A model generated the notes under the pieces. The model saw nothing but the letters and a program-made list of their open reading frames with translations. It made no database searches and was not told the DNA's origin. Below, in pieces: positions 1 through 7,821 of a stretch of 32,428 nucleotides of DNA. The first letter of the stretch is position 1. Every line of letters starts with the position of its first letter. This DNA is from Halorubrum sp. CBA1125 (lineage in GTDB: Archaea > Halobacteriota > Halobacteria > Halobacteriales > Haloferacaceae): the NCBI RefSeq assembly GCF_009742825.1, contig NZ_WPCE01000010.1:1-32428 (forward strand). Direction: 5' to 3'. Position numbers and translations under genes: made by a program.

Positions 1-411
1 GACCACCTCGGCGACGGCGTGCTGTTCGAGACTCGTCACGAGGGCCGCCACTACACGTGGCGACTCATCCACTCCGGCGATGGCGACGTGGCGGCGTTCT
101 TCGACGCTCTCAAAGTCGCCGTCGGGGAGTGCGCCCAGATGGAGATGCTCCGCACAGCGGACACAACATCAGCTAGGGGAAGCGACGGAACACCAAGTGG
201 ATTGCCTCCAGCCCAAGAGGCTGCTCTCCAGGCCGCCGTCGAACACGGCTACTACGAATCACCCCGCGAGGTCGATGTTGGAGAACTCGCAGAGCATCTC
301 GACGTGCCACGGTCAACACTCACCTACCGACTCCGTCGGGCGGAAGAACATTTGGCGAAGCAACATGTCGCCGGCGAGCGGGTAGCGGAAGAACGGCTGG
401 CATCCCACTGA
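1..411 (+). CDS. HTH_10 (bacterio-opsin activator type) transcriptional regulator, 5'-truncated by window edge
   Basis: The frame is open from the first base, so the true start lies upstream. The C-terminal 55 residues form the HTH_10 domain found in haloarchaeal Bat-like regulators: a start like LPPAQEAALQAAVEHGYYES followed by a recognition helix around VPRSTLTYRLRRAEEHL. The N-terminal visible part (RHEGRHYTWRLIHSGDG) resembles the beta-rich sensor region of the same family. It ends 60 bp before the metal ATPase start, with a perfect palindrome between them, so it is plausibly the metal-responsive regulator of that ATPase. The ligand is not visible. Family call is firm; the regulatory target is inferred from position. 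Confidence 0.85.
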   Translation, partial: DHLGDGVLFETRHEGRHYTWRLIHSGDGDVAAFFDALKVAVGECAQMEMLRTADTTSARGSDGTPSGLPPAQEAALQAAVEHGYYESPREVDVGELAEHLDVPRSTLTYRLRRAEEHLAKQHVAGERVAEERLASH

Positions 412-419
412 GGGCCGTA

Positions 420-435
420 GTTGGAATATTCCAAC
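420..435. promoter_or_regulatory. 16-bp perfect palindrome upstream of metal ATPase (candidate operator)
   Basis: GTTGGAATATTCCAAC is identical to its reverse complement. It lies 36 bp upstream of the ATG at 472, just upstream of where a leaderless haloarchaeal promoter would have its TATA box (about 445). A dyad here could be bound by the product of the preceding HTH_10 gene or by another metal sensor. Function is inferred from position and symmetry. Confidence 0.55.
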
Positions 436-471
436 AAAGACATATCGAACTCCCGCTCCTACCGTGACGTG

Positions 472-2844
472 ATGACAGAGAATCCGGACGCAGCAGGAGG
501 AACGAGCGGCGGCGGACAGCGACGTGAGCTGACCGCCCGCCTCGCCGTTCCCGAGATGGACTGTCCCTCTTGCGCCCAAAAGGTGAACAAGAGCCTCCAG
601 CGTGTCGACGGCATTACTGACGTCACGCTCCAGCCGACCACCGGCACGGCCAACGTCACGTACGACCCTGATCGGACTAGCGAAGCCGACGTAGTCAAGG
701 CGATTGAAGGCGCCGGCTACGAGGTCGTCGGGGGCTCGGACGCCGAGGGCGATGATGAGGACAACCAGGCGGCCGATGGCGTCGACATCGCGCCACCATC
801 GGAGGTCTGGACGAGTCCTCGCGCGAAGAAGACGTGGCTCGGCGCGGCGTTCGTCACGCTCGGCCTCCTCTTTGAGTTCCTCCTCACCGGACAGAACGCC
901 ACGGTGGCGAGCGTCCTCGAGTACCCGCTCCACATCGCAGATGTCCTGTTCCTCGGCGCCGTCGCCGCCAGCGGCATCCCCGTCGTCCGTAGCGGGTACT
1001 ACTCCGCGAAGAACCGAAGCCTCGACATCGACCTGCTGATGGGAACGGCGATCATCGCGGCGACCGGTATCGGCTACTTCGTCGAGGCGGCGACGCTGGC
1101 CGTCCTATTCAGCATCGCCGAGCTGCTCGAGGACTACGCGATGGACAGGGCACGGGACTCCCTGCGCGAGCTGATGGAACTCTCGCCCGACGAGGCGACC
1201 GTCCTTCGCGACGGTGAGGAAGTGACCGTTCCCGCCGAGGAGGTCGACGTTGGCGAGACCGTCGTCGTCCGCCCCGGCGACAAGATTCCGCTCGACGGAA
1301 CGGTTATCGAAGGCGGGAGTGCAGTCGACCAGTCGCCGATCACGGGCGAGAGCGTCCCCGTCGACAAGCAGACGGGCGATGAGGTCTACGCCGGCGCGAT
1401 CAACGAAGAGGGGTACCTCGAGGTAGAGGTCACCTCAACCGCTGGCGATTCGACGCTCTCGCGCATCATCGAGATGGTCCAGGGCGCACAGGCGAAGAAG
1501 ACCGAGTCTGAGCAGTTCGTCGACCGCTTCTCCGGCTACTACACACCCCTCGTCGTCGTGCTGGCAATCCTGACCGCCGCAATCCCGCCGCTGGTCATCG
1601 CCGACCCCATCTCGGTCGACCTGGCCGGGTACGGGTTCACCTTCGCGAGCGACTGGCAGACGTGGTTCATCCGGGGGCTCACCCTGCTGGTGATCGCCTG
1701 TCCCTGTGCGTTCGTCATCTCGACGCCCGTCTCGGTGGTGTCGGGAATTACGAGCGCCGCGAAGAACGGCGTCCTGATCAAGGGCGGCAACTACCTCGAG
1801 GCGATGGGCGAAGTCGATGCCGTCGCGCTCGACAAGACGGGGACGCTCACGAAGGGCGAACTCGCCGTCACCGATGTCGTCCCGGTCGGTGACACCACGG
1901 AGGACGATCTGCTCCGTCGCGCCGCCGGACTGGAGCGTCGCAGTGAGCACCCCATCGCTGCGGCCATTCTCGCCCGTGCTGAGGAGACGGGCGTGGGTAA
2001 TCTGCCCGATGCGACGAGTTTCGAGAGCCTCACGGGGAAGGGCATTCGGGGCGAGATCGACGGCAAGACGTACTATGCGGGCAAGCCCGCGCTCTTCGAG
2101 GAGCTGGGCTTCGACCTCGCTCGAGCACGCCGCGAGACGGACGGCGGCGTCGTAGCGGAAGAGTCGTCAGAGTCCGACGACGGGGCGTTTGCCGAGAATG
2201 CACTCTCCGCGCTGGAGCGGGAGGGCAAGACGGTCGTCATCGTCGGGACGGAGTCGGAACTGCTGGGTGCGATCGCCATCGCCGACGAGGTTCGCCCGGC
2301 CTCGAAGCGGGCTGTCGAACGCCTGCACGAGCTGGGCGTCGAGCGCGTGGTGATGCTGACCGGCGACAACGAGGGCACCGCCCGCGCCATCGCCGAGCAG
2401 GTCGGTGTCGATGAGTATCGCGCCGAACTCCTGCCCGACGAGAAGGTCGACGCAGTCGAAGAGTTACAGGCGGAGTACGGGGAGGTTGCGATGGTCGGCG
2501 ACGGCATCAATGACGCCCCCGCGCTCGCCACTGCGGAGGTCGGCATCGCGATGGGCGCGGCGGGCACCGACACCGCCCTCGAAACGGCTGATATTGCGTT
2601 GATGGGCGACGACATCGGGAAACTCCCGTACCTGTACGATCTGTCGCATACGGCCAACGGTGTGATCCGGCAAAACATCTGGGCCAGCCTCGGCGTGAAG
2701 CTCCTACTCGCGCTAGGCGTGCCGCTGGGCCTGGTCAGCGTTGCGCTGGCAGTCGTTGTCGGAGATATGGGGATGAGCCTCGGCGTCACCGGGAACGCGA
2801 TGCGGTTGTCCCGGATTGAGCCCGATCGAATCATCGACGCCTGA
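472..2844 (+). CDS. Heavy-metal translocating P1B-type ATPase (Zn/Cd/Pb exporter class)
   Basis: A 790-residue P-type ATPase that should pump soft divalent metals out of the cell using ATP. Visible in order: an N-terminal HMA metal-binding domain with MDCPSC near residue 30, an acidic linker, the TGES actuator motif near 291, the transmembrane CPC motif near 410, the phosphorylation motif DKTGTLT near 454, the SEHP nucleotide-binding motif near 493, and GDGINDAPA near 676. The last membrane helix carries an Asp in GDMGMS near 765, which in this family marks the Zn/Cd/Pb subgroup (P1B-2) rather than the copper pumps. The frame is open upstream to a TTG at 421, but that would translate the palindrome; the ATG at 472 gives the normal start. 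A six-T tract at 2876 probably ends the transcript. Confidence 0.93.
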   Translation: MTENPDAAGGTSGGGQRRELTARLAVPEMDCPSCAQKVNKSLQRVDGITDVTLQPTTGTANVTYDPDRTSEADVVKAIEGAGYEVVGGSDAEGDDEDNQAADGVDIAPPSEVWTSPRAKKTWLGAAFVTLGLLFEFLLTGQNATVASVLEYPLHIADVLFLGAVAASGIPVVRSGYYSAKNRSLDIDLLMGTAIIAATGIGYFVEAATLAVLFSIAELLEDYAMDRARDSLRELMELSPDEATVLRDGEEVTVPAEEVDVGETVVVRPGDKIPLDGTVIEGGSAVDQSPITGESVPVDKQTGDEVYAGAINEEGYLEVEVTSTAGDSTLSRIIEMVQGAQAKKTESEQFVDRFSGYYTPLVVVLAILTAAIPPLVIADPISVDLAGYGFTFASDWQTWFIRGLTLLVIACPCAFVISTPVSVVSGITSAAKNGVLIKGGNYLEAMGEVDAVALDKTGTLTKGELAVTDVVPVGDTTEDDLLRRAAGLERRSEHPIAAAILARAEETGVGNLPDATSFESLTGKGIRGEIDGKTYYAGKPALFEELGFDLARARRETDGGVVAEESSESDDGAFAENALSALEREGKTVVIVGTESELLGAIAIADEVRPASKRAVERLHELGVERVVMLTGDNEGTARAIAEQVGVDEYRAELLPDEKVDAVEELQAEYGEVAMVGDGINDAPALATAEVGIAMGAAGTDTALETADIALMGDDIGKLPYLYDLSHTANGVIRQNIWASLGVKLLLALGVPLGLVSVALAVVVGDMGMSLGVTGNAMRLSRIEPDRIIDA

Positions 2845-2875
2845 TTCTGCGGCGGGAAGTGCGGGCAGGACGCTC

Positions 2876-2881
2876 TTTTTT
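2876..2881 (+). terminator. Oligo-T tract, probable archaeal terminator after metal ATPase
   Basis: Six T residues 31 bp after the ATPase stop codon, preceded by a GC-rich stretch. Archaeal RNA polymerase terminates at oligo-T tracts without needing a hairpin. Confidence 0.45.
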
Positions 2882-2939
2882 CGGGACTTACCTCCGCTAC
2901 ATCGAGACAAGTTGTGGTTTGTCTGGGGCAGAAAGGACT

Positions 2940-2957
2940 GAGCCCCACCGTGGGCTC
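2940..2957 (+). promoter_or_regulatory. Hairpin leader element 1
   Basis: GAGCCC at 2940-2945 pairs with GGGCTC at 2952-2957 around a 6-nt loop, ending 8 nt before the ATG at 2966. It is the first of about ten GC hairpins found just before plus-strand genes in this window. This copy lacks the adjacent T-tract seen in the better copies. Confidence 0.4.
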
Positions 2958-2965
2958 GTGATTTG

Positions 2966-3388
2966 ATGCCCGAGAAACCAGACGACGATCCATTCCACGA
3001 TTGCGAGTTAGATCCCGACGCAGTCCTCGGGACACGCACCTTCCACAATGTCCTGTTCACCGACGATACCGAGACGCCGGTAAACGTGCTCACCGGCGAG
3101 ACGCCCGCACATTCGCAGGCGAGCGTCGAGGAAGCGAAGGCGTTCACTGCGAGTATCGACACGGACACACCACAAATCGCGCTCCCGGCCTCTGTCGAGA
3201 CGCAGGTCGAGACTCAGAGCAAGCCCTACACTGCAGCTGCGTTCTTCCACTTCAAGGCGACGGGGTCGCTCGAACGACACCGTGCCTACCACGCCGCGTA
3301 CGACTCGGATGCGTTCACCGTCGACTTCGAGACCGACTACGCGTCGGGCGATCTAACCATCACAGTCGACCGAGCGAACGAGTCCTAA
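2966..3388 (+). CDS. Hypothetical acidic haloarchaeal protein
   Basis: 140 residues, soluble, acidic, no membrane helix, cysteine only once near the N-terminus. The middle (QSKPYTAAAFFHFKATGSLERHRAYHAAYDS) is the most structured-looking part; the motif PYTAAAFF recurs loosely in the protein at 6009 (PSYTAAAFVFL), which may be chance or a shared helix. I do not recognise a family with a known role. The ATG at 2966 is chosen over the TTG just before it. It is the first gene of the accessory run and sits directly behind a hairpin leader. Confidence 0.7.
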   Translation: MPEKPDDDPFHDCELDPDAVLGTRTFHNVLFTDDTETPVNVLTGETPAHSQASVEEAKAFTASIDTDTPQIALPASVETQVETQSKPYTAAAFFHFKATGSLERHRAYHAAYDSDAFTVDFETDYASGDLTITVDRANES

Positions 3389-3416
3389 GCATCGACCGCT
3401 AGATCAGGTTTTTTGA

Positions 3417-3439
3417 GCGCCGGCGATGGGTGCCGGCGC
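3417..3439 (+). promoter_or_regulatory. Hairpin leader element 2
   Basis: A perfect 8-bp stem, GCGCCGGC at 3417-3424 and GCCGGCGC at 3432-3439, around a 7-nt loop GATGGGT, preceded by a T-tract at 3409-3414. It precedes the gene starting at 3495. The ATG inside the loop (3426) is in frame with that gene but is unlikely to be the start, because the same arrangement recurs before genes whose starts lie beyond the hairpin. Confidence 0.5.
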
Positions 3440-3494
3440 AGCAGGAGTGAGCGAGCAATCATTCCCGGTGCGTCGGCGCTTCGAGGTGTTCGAG

Positions 3495-3986
3495 ATGCAC
3501 ATGGTGATTTACGCTCTGGTAGAAGAATCGACCCACGACGACGCACTGGCCACCGGAAAGACGGTGTTCGACCGCCTGGTCGGCGCGGACCCACACGCCG
3601 GCGCCGTCTTCGACTACCACGTGACTTTTGATGAGGAAGACACGTCCGTTGCGGGGAAGGCCCGATGGGGTAATCTCCCGACCGCGGCCCCCGTCGACTC
3701 CGATGACGGCCAAGACCTGCTTGAGCGTGGCTGGGAGGCGACGAAAGAGGAGTTCGAGCGCAACCTCGACCGGGTGAGGGAGGCACTTGACGAACTTTCC
3801 GATGAGGAGATCATGCGCGACGAAAATCTCGCTCGGCACGCCTTCCACCAGGTCGGCGCCTACGACGGGCCAACGATCTTCCTGTACAACGAATATGCGA
3901 ACGGTATCCGTCACCGTGAGCAGCTGGATCGAGTGCTGGAGGAGAGCGAGGAGCTCTGGATCGTGCCCGCCGACGTCCACTTCTAA
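3495..3986 (+). CDS. Conserved haloarchaeal accessory protein of unknown function
   Basis: About 163 residues from the ATG at 3495 (MHMVIYALVEE). It begins with a hydrophobic strand and alternates beta and helical segments. A long charged helix lies in the middle (GWEATKEEFERNLDRVREALDEL), and the C-terminus is tyrosine-rich around DGPTIFLYNEYANGIRHREQLDRVLEE. No catalytic motif is obvious. I believe relatives are common on haloarchaeal plasmids but I cannot name a function. An in-frame ATG at 3426 would add 23 residues but lies inside the hairpin loop. It is followed after 3 bp by the next gene, so the two are probably co-transcribed. Confidence 0.75.
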   Translation: MHMVIYALVEESTHDDALATGKTVFDRLVGADPHAGAVFDYHVTFDEEDTSVAGKARWGNLPTAAPVDSDDGQDLLERGWEATKEEFERNLDRVREALDELSDEEIMRDENLARHAFHQVGAYDGPTIFLYNEYANGIRHREQLDRVLEESEELWIVPADVHF

Positions 3987-3989
3987 CAG

Positions 3990-4355
3990 ATGTCTCGGAT
4001 CACAAATTGGAAGCGCGAGAGCCGCACGCCCACACTCGCATACCGGAATACCGAGACCGGCGCTCGAGCGGTCTTACACCGAGCACCGGATTCGTACCGC
4101 TACAAGTGGCGTGGCGCAATCCTCGTCGACGGCTACCCGGTGTGGTCGCGGGGGTACGAGACGAAGGACGCGAAATCGTTCCGTGACGATCTCCGGAAAC
4201 GGCCAGCGCCCGAACTGAGTTGTCCCGAGTGTCCGAACAGCGATGTGGTAATCGGCGGAAAAGCGGCTGACGGCGCGAAGGTTCAGCGTTGGTTCGAGTG
4301 TCGGAGCTGTGGGTACGAAGCATCCTCGCAAATCGTGTACGGCGCCGAGCGCTGA
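3990..4355 (+). CDS. Small zinc-ribbon protein (DUF7568-like)
   Basis: 121 residues. The N-terminal half is basic and aromatic (LAYRNTETGARAVLHRAPDSYRYKWRGAILVDG). The C-terminal third is a zinc ribbon with CPEC near residue 78 and CRSCGYEA near 106, resembling the RPA/TFIIS-type ribbons used for nucleic-acid or protein contacts. It starts 3 bp after the previous stop and is followed by another zinc-ribbon gene behind a hairpin leader. From memory this matches DUF7568 and the next gene DUF7567, which travel together; that needs a profile search. Function unknown. Confidence 0.75.
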   Translation: MSRITNWKRESRTPTLAYRNTETGARAVLHRAPDSYRYKWRGAILVDGYPVWSRGYETKDAKSFRDDLRKRPAPELSCPECPNSDVVIGGKAADGAKVQRWFECRSCGYEASSQIVYGAER

Positions 4356-4389
4356 TTGATAAGGGCGCATCTGCGGTGACGTTTATTTT

Positions 4390-4408
4390 GGGCCGGGATG
4401 GGTGGCCC
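4390..4408 (+). promoter_or_regulatory. Hairpin leader element 3
   Basis: GGGCC at 4390-4394 and GGCCC at 4404-4408 with a 9-nt loop GGGATGGGT, preceded by TTTATTTT at 4382-4389. The loop shares GATGGGT with hairpin element 2. The gene starting at 4433 follows after 24 nt. Confidence 0.45.
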
Positions 4409-4432
4409 GCCTCAATCGGGCCAGATTCACAG

Positions 4433-4828
4433 ATGAGTCTGGAAGTCATCGACCGTCACAGCGAAGCACTGTTCGAGTTCCTCTGGTGTCCCGTCTGCGG
4501 GCACCAGGTATTCAGTCACATTCCGTTCGAAGGTGTGTTCTGCAAGAACTGCAACACGCAGGTCGAACTCCAAGAATCCCGAGAGACACGCGGCTACGAG
4601 GAGGCCGTCCTCGCCTGCTTCGACACCCACTCAACGTGGAACCTCCACGTCGACGAGAAGCTCCGTCGTGATCTTCCGGATGGATCGGCGCGGGTGAAGG
4701 TCCTCGGTGCTCCAGGCGACTATGAAGTCGACTGGTGGAGTCCGAAACCAGATGAGGACTGGGAGCCGGTCGAACGTGGTGAGTTCGACGACATCGAGGA
4801 ACCTTCGGAGGTCTCTCATTTGGCTTAG
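4433..4828 (+). CDS. Zinc-ribbon protein (DUF7567-like)
   Basis: 131 residues. Near the N-terminus two cysteine pairs, CPVCGH and CKNCNTQ, spaced about 18 residues apart, form a probable zinc ribbon. The rest is acidic and tryptophan-rich towards the end (VDWWSPKPDEDWEPVERGEFDD). No enzyme motif is seen. The ATG at 4433 is preferred; an upstream extension of the frame would run backwards through the hairpin leader and overlap the previous gene. Probably works with, or at least is inherited with, the zinc-ribbon gene just upstream. Confidence 0.78.
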   Translation: MSLEVIDRHSEALFEFLWCPVCGHQVFSHIPFEGVFCKNCNTQVELQESRETRGYEEAVLACFDTHSTWNLHVDEKLRRDLPDGSARVKVLGAPGDYEVDWWSPKPDEDWEPVERGEFDDIEEPSEVSHLA

Positions 4829-4906
4829 CGAAGCACTGGTGCAAACCTAAAACCGAGTCACAGAGAGTACTCGCATCGATTAAGTACTCGGTCCTACCAT
4901 CTGTCT

Positions 4907-5977
4907 ATGAAGTTGATGTTTACTCGAGATGATCTCCCTCGTAATGACCGTCTTTCTAATCCGATCACAGTCCTCGTTCGAGAGGTCTCGCCCTCCAGCA
5001 GTAACAAACTCGATTTTGAAGTTACAGTCGAGGATGCAGAGGGACATACAATCTCTCTTAAAATCTGGTCGACGCATTCTCTCTCCCTTTCGCTTACTGA
5101 AGGTCACCGGTACGAACTGGAAGACGTCCGAGGAAGGTACTGGTCACAGGGTGGAAGTCGACACTACCAGCTCGACAGTACGAAGGATCTGACAGTAACT
5201 GAACTCGGCCCGGACGATGACACCGCAACGCGTCTCTTGATTGTCGGCGACACACACGTCGGTTATCGGCATCGTCGCCGTGATAAGAAAGCAAAAGGTG
5301 CTAAAGATCTCGACGCTCGTAACCGCTTCCAAGCGGTAATGGATCAGGCCAATACCCTAGACGCTGATGCCATTGTCCACGCCGGGGACATTTTCGATCA
5401 CGTTGCCATCGGGGCAGACCGGTCCTTTGTGATAGACGCTCTCAACTCAGAGCTCAATATTCCGTTCTACTACATCTACGGGAACCACGATGAGCCTGCT
5501 AGCCGTCGAACAGTTGATGGAGCAACTAATGATACGTCAGAGATTGAGCGTCTCTCGAAGAATGGAGAATCAGTAGGGGGAACAGACGTTACGCTATTCG
5601 GGATCGACTACAGTCACGATAGCTTCCCGGGCGAATCGCTCGAAGCCTCGGTTCAATCAGTACTTTCAAACGCGAATGTATTGGTCGTCCACGATACTCC
5701 ATACCCTGTCCGGAATGAAAACGGGTACCACATACATCAAAAGAGGGGAGCAGATTTTCGGAAGGCTATTGAACAAACCTCCGTTGAAATTGATCTCATC
5801 GTCTCCGGACACATGCACGTCGGTCAACAGGGCACGCTTGATGAGTTCCAAACGCCCGTCCTTGTTACCGGAGCACCAGCACCAATCAATAGCGGGAAAG
5901 AAGACAACAACCCGTCAACGTGGCTCCTCCGTGTGACTGAGAGCGGCATTGACGGCATCACACGACACCCTCTCTGA
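4907..5977 (+). CDS. Calcineurin-like metallophosphoesterase with OB-like N-terminal domain
   Basis: 356 residues. Residues about 20-100 form a beta-rich segment (LDFEVTVEDAEGHTISLKIWS, then HRYELEDVRGRYW) that looks like a nucleic-acid-binding OB fold. Residues about 108-340 carry the metallophosphoesterase motifs in order: GDTHVG (D115, H117), GDIFDH (160-165), GNHDE (192-196), a VVHDTPY segment and SGHMHVG near the end. This resembles the Mre11/SbcD branch of DNA nucleases, but the C-terminal capping domain is absent and there is no Rad50/SbcC partner nearby. A TTAAGTA box about 24 bp upstream suits a leaderless promoter. A DNA or RNA phosphodiesterase, perhaps in repair or defence, is likely; the substrate is inferred. 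Confidence 0.87.
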   Translation: MKLMFTRDDLPRNDRLSNPITVLVREVSPSSSNKLDFEVTVEDAEGHTISLKIWSTHSLSLSLTEGHRYELEDVRGRYWSQGGSRHYQLDSTKDLTVTELGPDDDTATRLLIVGDTHVGYRHRRRDKKAKGAKDLDARNRFQAVMDQANTLDADAIVHAGDIFDHVAIGADRSFVIDALNSELNIPFYYIYGNHDEPASRRTVDGATNDTSEIERLSKNGESVGGTDVTLFGIDYSHDSFPGESLEASVQSVLSNANVLVVHDTPYPVRNENGYHIHQKRGADFRKAIEQTSVEIDLIVSGHMHVGQQGTLDEFQTPVLVTGAPAPINSGKEDNNPSTWLLRVTESGIDGITRHPL

Positions 5978-6008
5978 GAACTGGTTGTTGTTGCGCCGGC
6001 GGTGTTTG

Positions 6009-6320
6009 ATGTCGACACGAAGTCAACTCCGATTCGTCCAACGAGGCGACCAGGATGACGAACCAAACGATTCGGACCGGGTCGCACAGGTATACCGACG
6101 CTCGGACGGCTACCCGACGAGCGTCCTGCAGGATCTCATCCGGCTGAAGGAACTGCTCGATGCGACCCACGCCGAGAGAGGACCGTCCTACACGGCAGCA
6201 GCGTTCGTGTTCCTCGACAAGCTCTCGAGGCTCCACCGGCGAGGCCTTCGAGCGAGCCACTTGGCAGTTCCACAGCCCCTAGAGCACGCGCTCGAAGAGC
6301 TGGTCGCTAAGCCGGCGTGA
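6009..6320 (+). CDS. Small hypothetical haloarchaeal accessory protein
   Basis: 103 residues from the ATG at 6009. Mostly helical with no cysteine and a central segment PSYTAAAFVFLDKLSRLHRRG followed by HLAVPQPLEHALEEL. It follows a TTGTTGTTG stretch and a CGCCGGCG palindrome (5994-6001), a weak version of the hairpin leaders. It is convergent with the Mrr-like nuclease gene, with only 13 bp between their stops. No function recognised. Confidence 0.65.
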   Translation: MSTRSQLRFVQRGDQDDEPNDSDRVAQVYRRSDGYPTSVLQDLIRLKELLDATHAERGPSYTAAAFVFLDKLSRLHRRGLRASHLAVPQPLEHALEELVAKPA

Positions 6321-6333
6321 GAACGCGACCGGT

Positions 6334-7698
6334 CTAAATGATGCCGCCGATGACGAGCAGGCCGACGACGAGCAACAGCGTCGCGACCACGCTCCCTCCA
6401 GCGAGTAACTTGTTCTCCATCGCCTTCTCGTGGAGTGGCATTGCGGCGTACTCCTCGCGGAACGCTTCGAGGTTCTCCTCGTCGTAGAAGTACTTCGTCT
6501 TCAGCGCGAACCGTTCGGTGACCGCACAACCAGTACAAACCGGCTCGTCTTCCAACCGTTCCGTTTTGGTGTGACTGTTGCAGCCGATGGCCCCGCAGTT
6601 CGGACAGTAGGTGTACGTCTCATCGACGCCGCTCGTGTCACAGTGGACGCACCGATGGATGCCGTCCTCGTCTGTTACTCTGGACGGCCCTGCCGCGTAG
6701 TACTCGTAGGGGTAGGTGTACTCCTGGAGTTCCGTCGTCTGTCGAACCTCGGGGAGGTACACCGGTTCGATCGACTGGACGGAGATGTCCGAGCGGTTCG
6801 GCTCGCAGGTCTTGTTGTAGGTGACATTGTTGTCGCCGGTGTAGGTCACCGTCGTCGTGTGGTGCTGCTGGAGCCGCTCGACGGCCCACTCCTTGTACTC
6901 GGTCTGCGTCTGGCCGAACCGGTTCTCCTCGACGTCGTCGAACACCTCCGCGAACTGCTCCGAGTCGAGGTCGACCGTCGCGTGGAGGTTCTCGGTGACC
7001 AGCGTCGCGACGTCCTCGTCGACGACCTGCGGCTGCCCGCGTTCGGCGTGGGCAACGAATCGCGTCCGGTCGTTAATCCGGTGGATGACGCCCACCGACG
7101 TTTCGAAGACGGCGTTCGTGTCCGCGGTGACCGCGACCACCGGGCGGAACGTCACCGATGAGTGCGGGTCTGGGAGGTCGGCGGCCTCGATGTTCTCGAC
7201 GTCGCGGAACGCCTCTTCGACGGGTGCGTCGACGTCGGCGGCCGGGTCGTACGGGCGGAGCGTCTCGTCGCAGAGAATCTCGATGCGACCGTTGTAGAGG
7301 TCGAGGCCGATCTCGTCGGCGATCTCCCGGAGATCCTCGCCGTCGAGCAACTCGATTGGGTGCGGGTCGTCGTTCTGCTGGAGGCGGTCGGCGTACTCCT
7401 GAGCAGGGTTCGTGAACCGGCCGGTCGTGACGACCATCCCGCGTTTCGGACCGTCGAAGTCGAACGTCGCGATCGCCGAGTGGAGCTTCTGGACGACCGG
7501 GCGCCCGACCGTCCCCGTGTGCTTGCACTCCACGATGATCGCGCGCCGGGTGCCGTCGACGACCTCCTCCATAATGACGTCGCGCCCCTCGTCAGCCGTG
7601 CGGTCGGCCTGGCGGACGTTCTCGTAGCCGAGGTTCCGGAACACGTCCTCCATCACGTCCTCGAACTCGAACCCCGAGAGATCGTCCAGTACAGCCAT
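6334..7698 (-). CDS. Mrr-type restriction endonuclease-like protein with zinc ribbon and C-terminal membrane anchor
   Basis: 454 residues. The N-terminus is an Mrr-type PD-(D/E)XK nuclease domain: GFEFEDVMEDVFRNLGYENV, then DEGRD (D40), then VECK (E57, K59) and the downstream VVQKLHSA helix. The middle (about 120-350) has no familiar motif. Near residue 365 come two zinc-binding knuckles (CVHCD, CPNCG) and further cysteines, and the last 24 residues are a single hydrophobic helix (LLAGGSVVATLLLVVGLLVIGG). Mrr-like enzymes cut modified or foreign DNA; here the membrane tail would place the nuclease at the inner face of the membrane. The ATG at 7698 is chosen over a TTG two codons upstream. It is the only minus-strand gene in this part of the window. 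Confidence 0.85.
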   Translation of the reverse strand: MAVLDDLSGFEFEDVMEDVFRNLGYENVRQADRTADEGRDVIMEEVVDGTRRAIIVECKHTGTVGRPVVQKLHSAIATFDFDGPKRGMVVTTGRFTNPAQEYADRLQQNDDPHPIELLDGEDLREIADEIGLDLYNGRIEILCDETLRPYDPAADVDAPVEEAFRDVENIEAADLPDPHSSVTFRPVVAVTADTNAVFETSVGVIHRINDRTRFVAHAERGQPQVVDEDVATLVTENLHATVDLDSEQFAEVFDDVEENRFGQTQTEYKEWAVERLQQHHTTTVTYTGDNNVTYNKTCEPNRSDISVQSIEPVYLPEVRQTTELQEYTYPYEYYAAGPSRVTDEDGIHRCVHCDTSGVDETYTYCPNCGAIGCNSHTKTERLEDEPVCTGCAVTERFALKTKYFYDEENLEAFREEYAAMPLHEKAMENKLLAGGSVVATLLLVVGLLVIGGII

Positions 7699-7769
7699 CC
7701 TCAATTATGTGGACAGTACGTTGCAACTGCCAAATACGTTGCCGAACGCTACGCCGTCCTGTTTGTTGA

Positions 7770-7784
7770 ACCCCTGAGAGGGGT
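7770..7784 (+). promoter_or_regulatory. Hairpin leader element 4
   Basis: ACCCCT at 7770-7775 and AGGGGT at 7779-7784 form a perfect 6-bp stem with a GAG loop. It is preceded by GTTTGTTG and followed by GCGGGGGTGATCGAAC. The DUF6166 gene starts 37 nt downstream. Confidence 0.5.
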
Positions 7785-7821
7785 GCGGGGGTGATCGAAC
7801 GAGCCTCCCGCGAACCAACCT

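Noticed and set aside
2073-3035. 320-codon minus-strand frame
   Set aside because: Serine-rich antisense shadow of the metal ATPase.
6430-7794. Long plus-strand open frames opposite the Mrr-like gene
   Set aside because: Their products are valine- and arginine-rich, not acidic, and mirror the nuclease gene codons.
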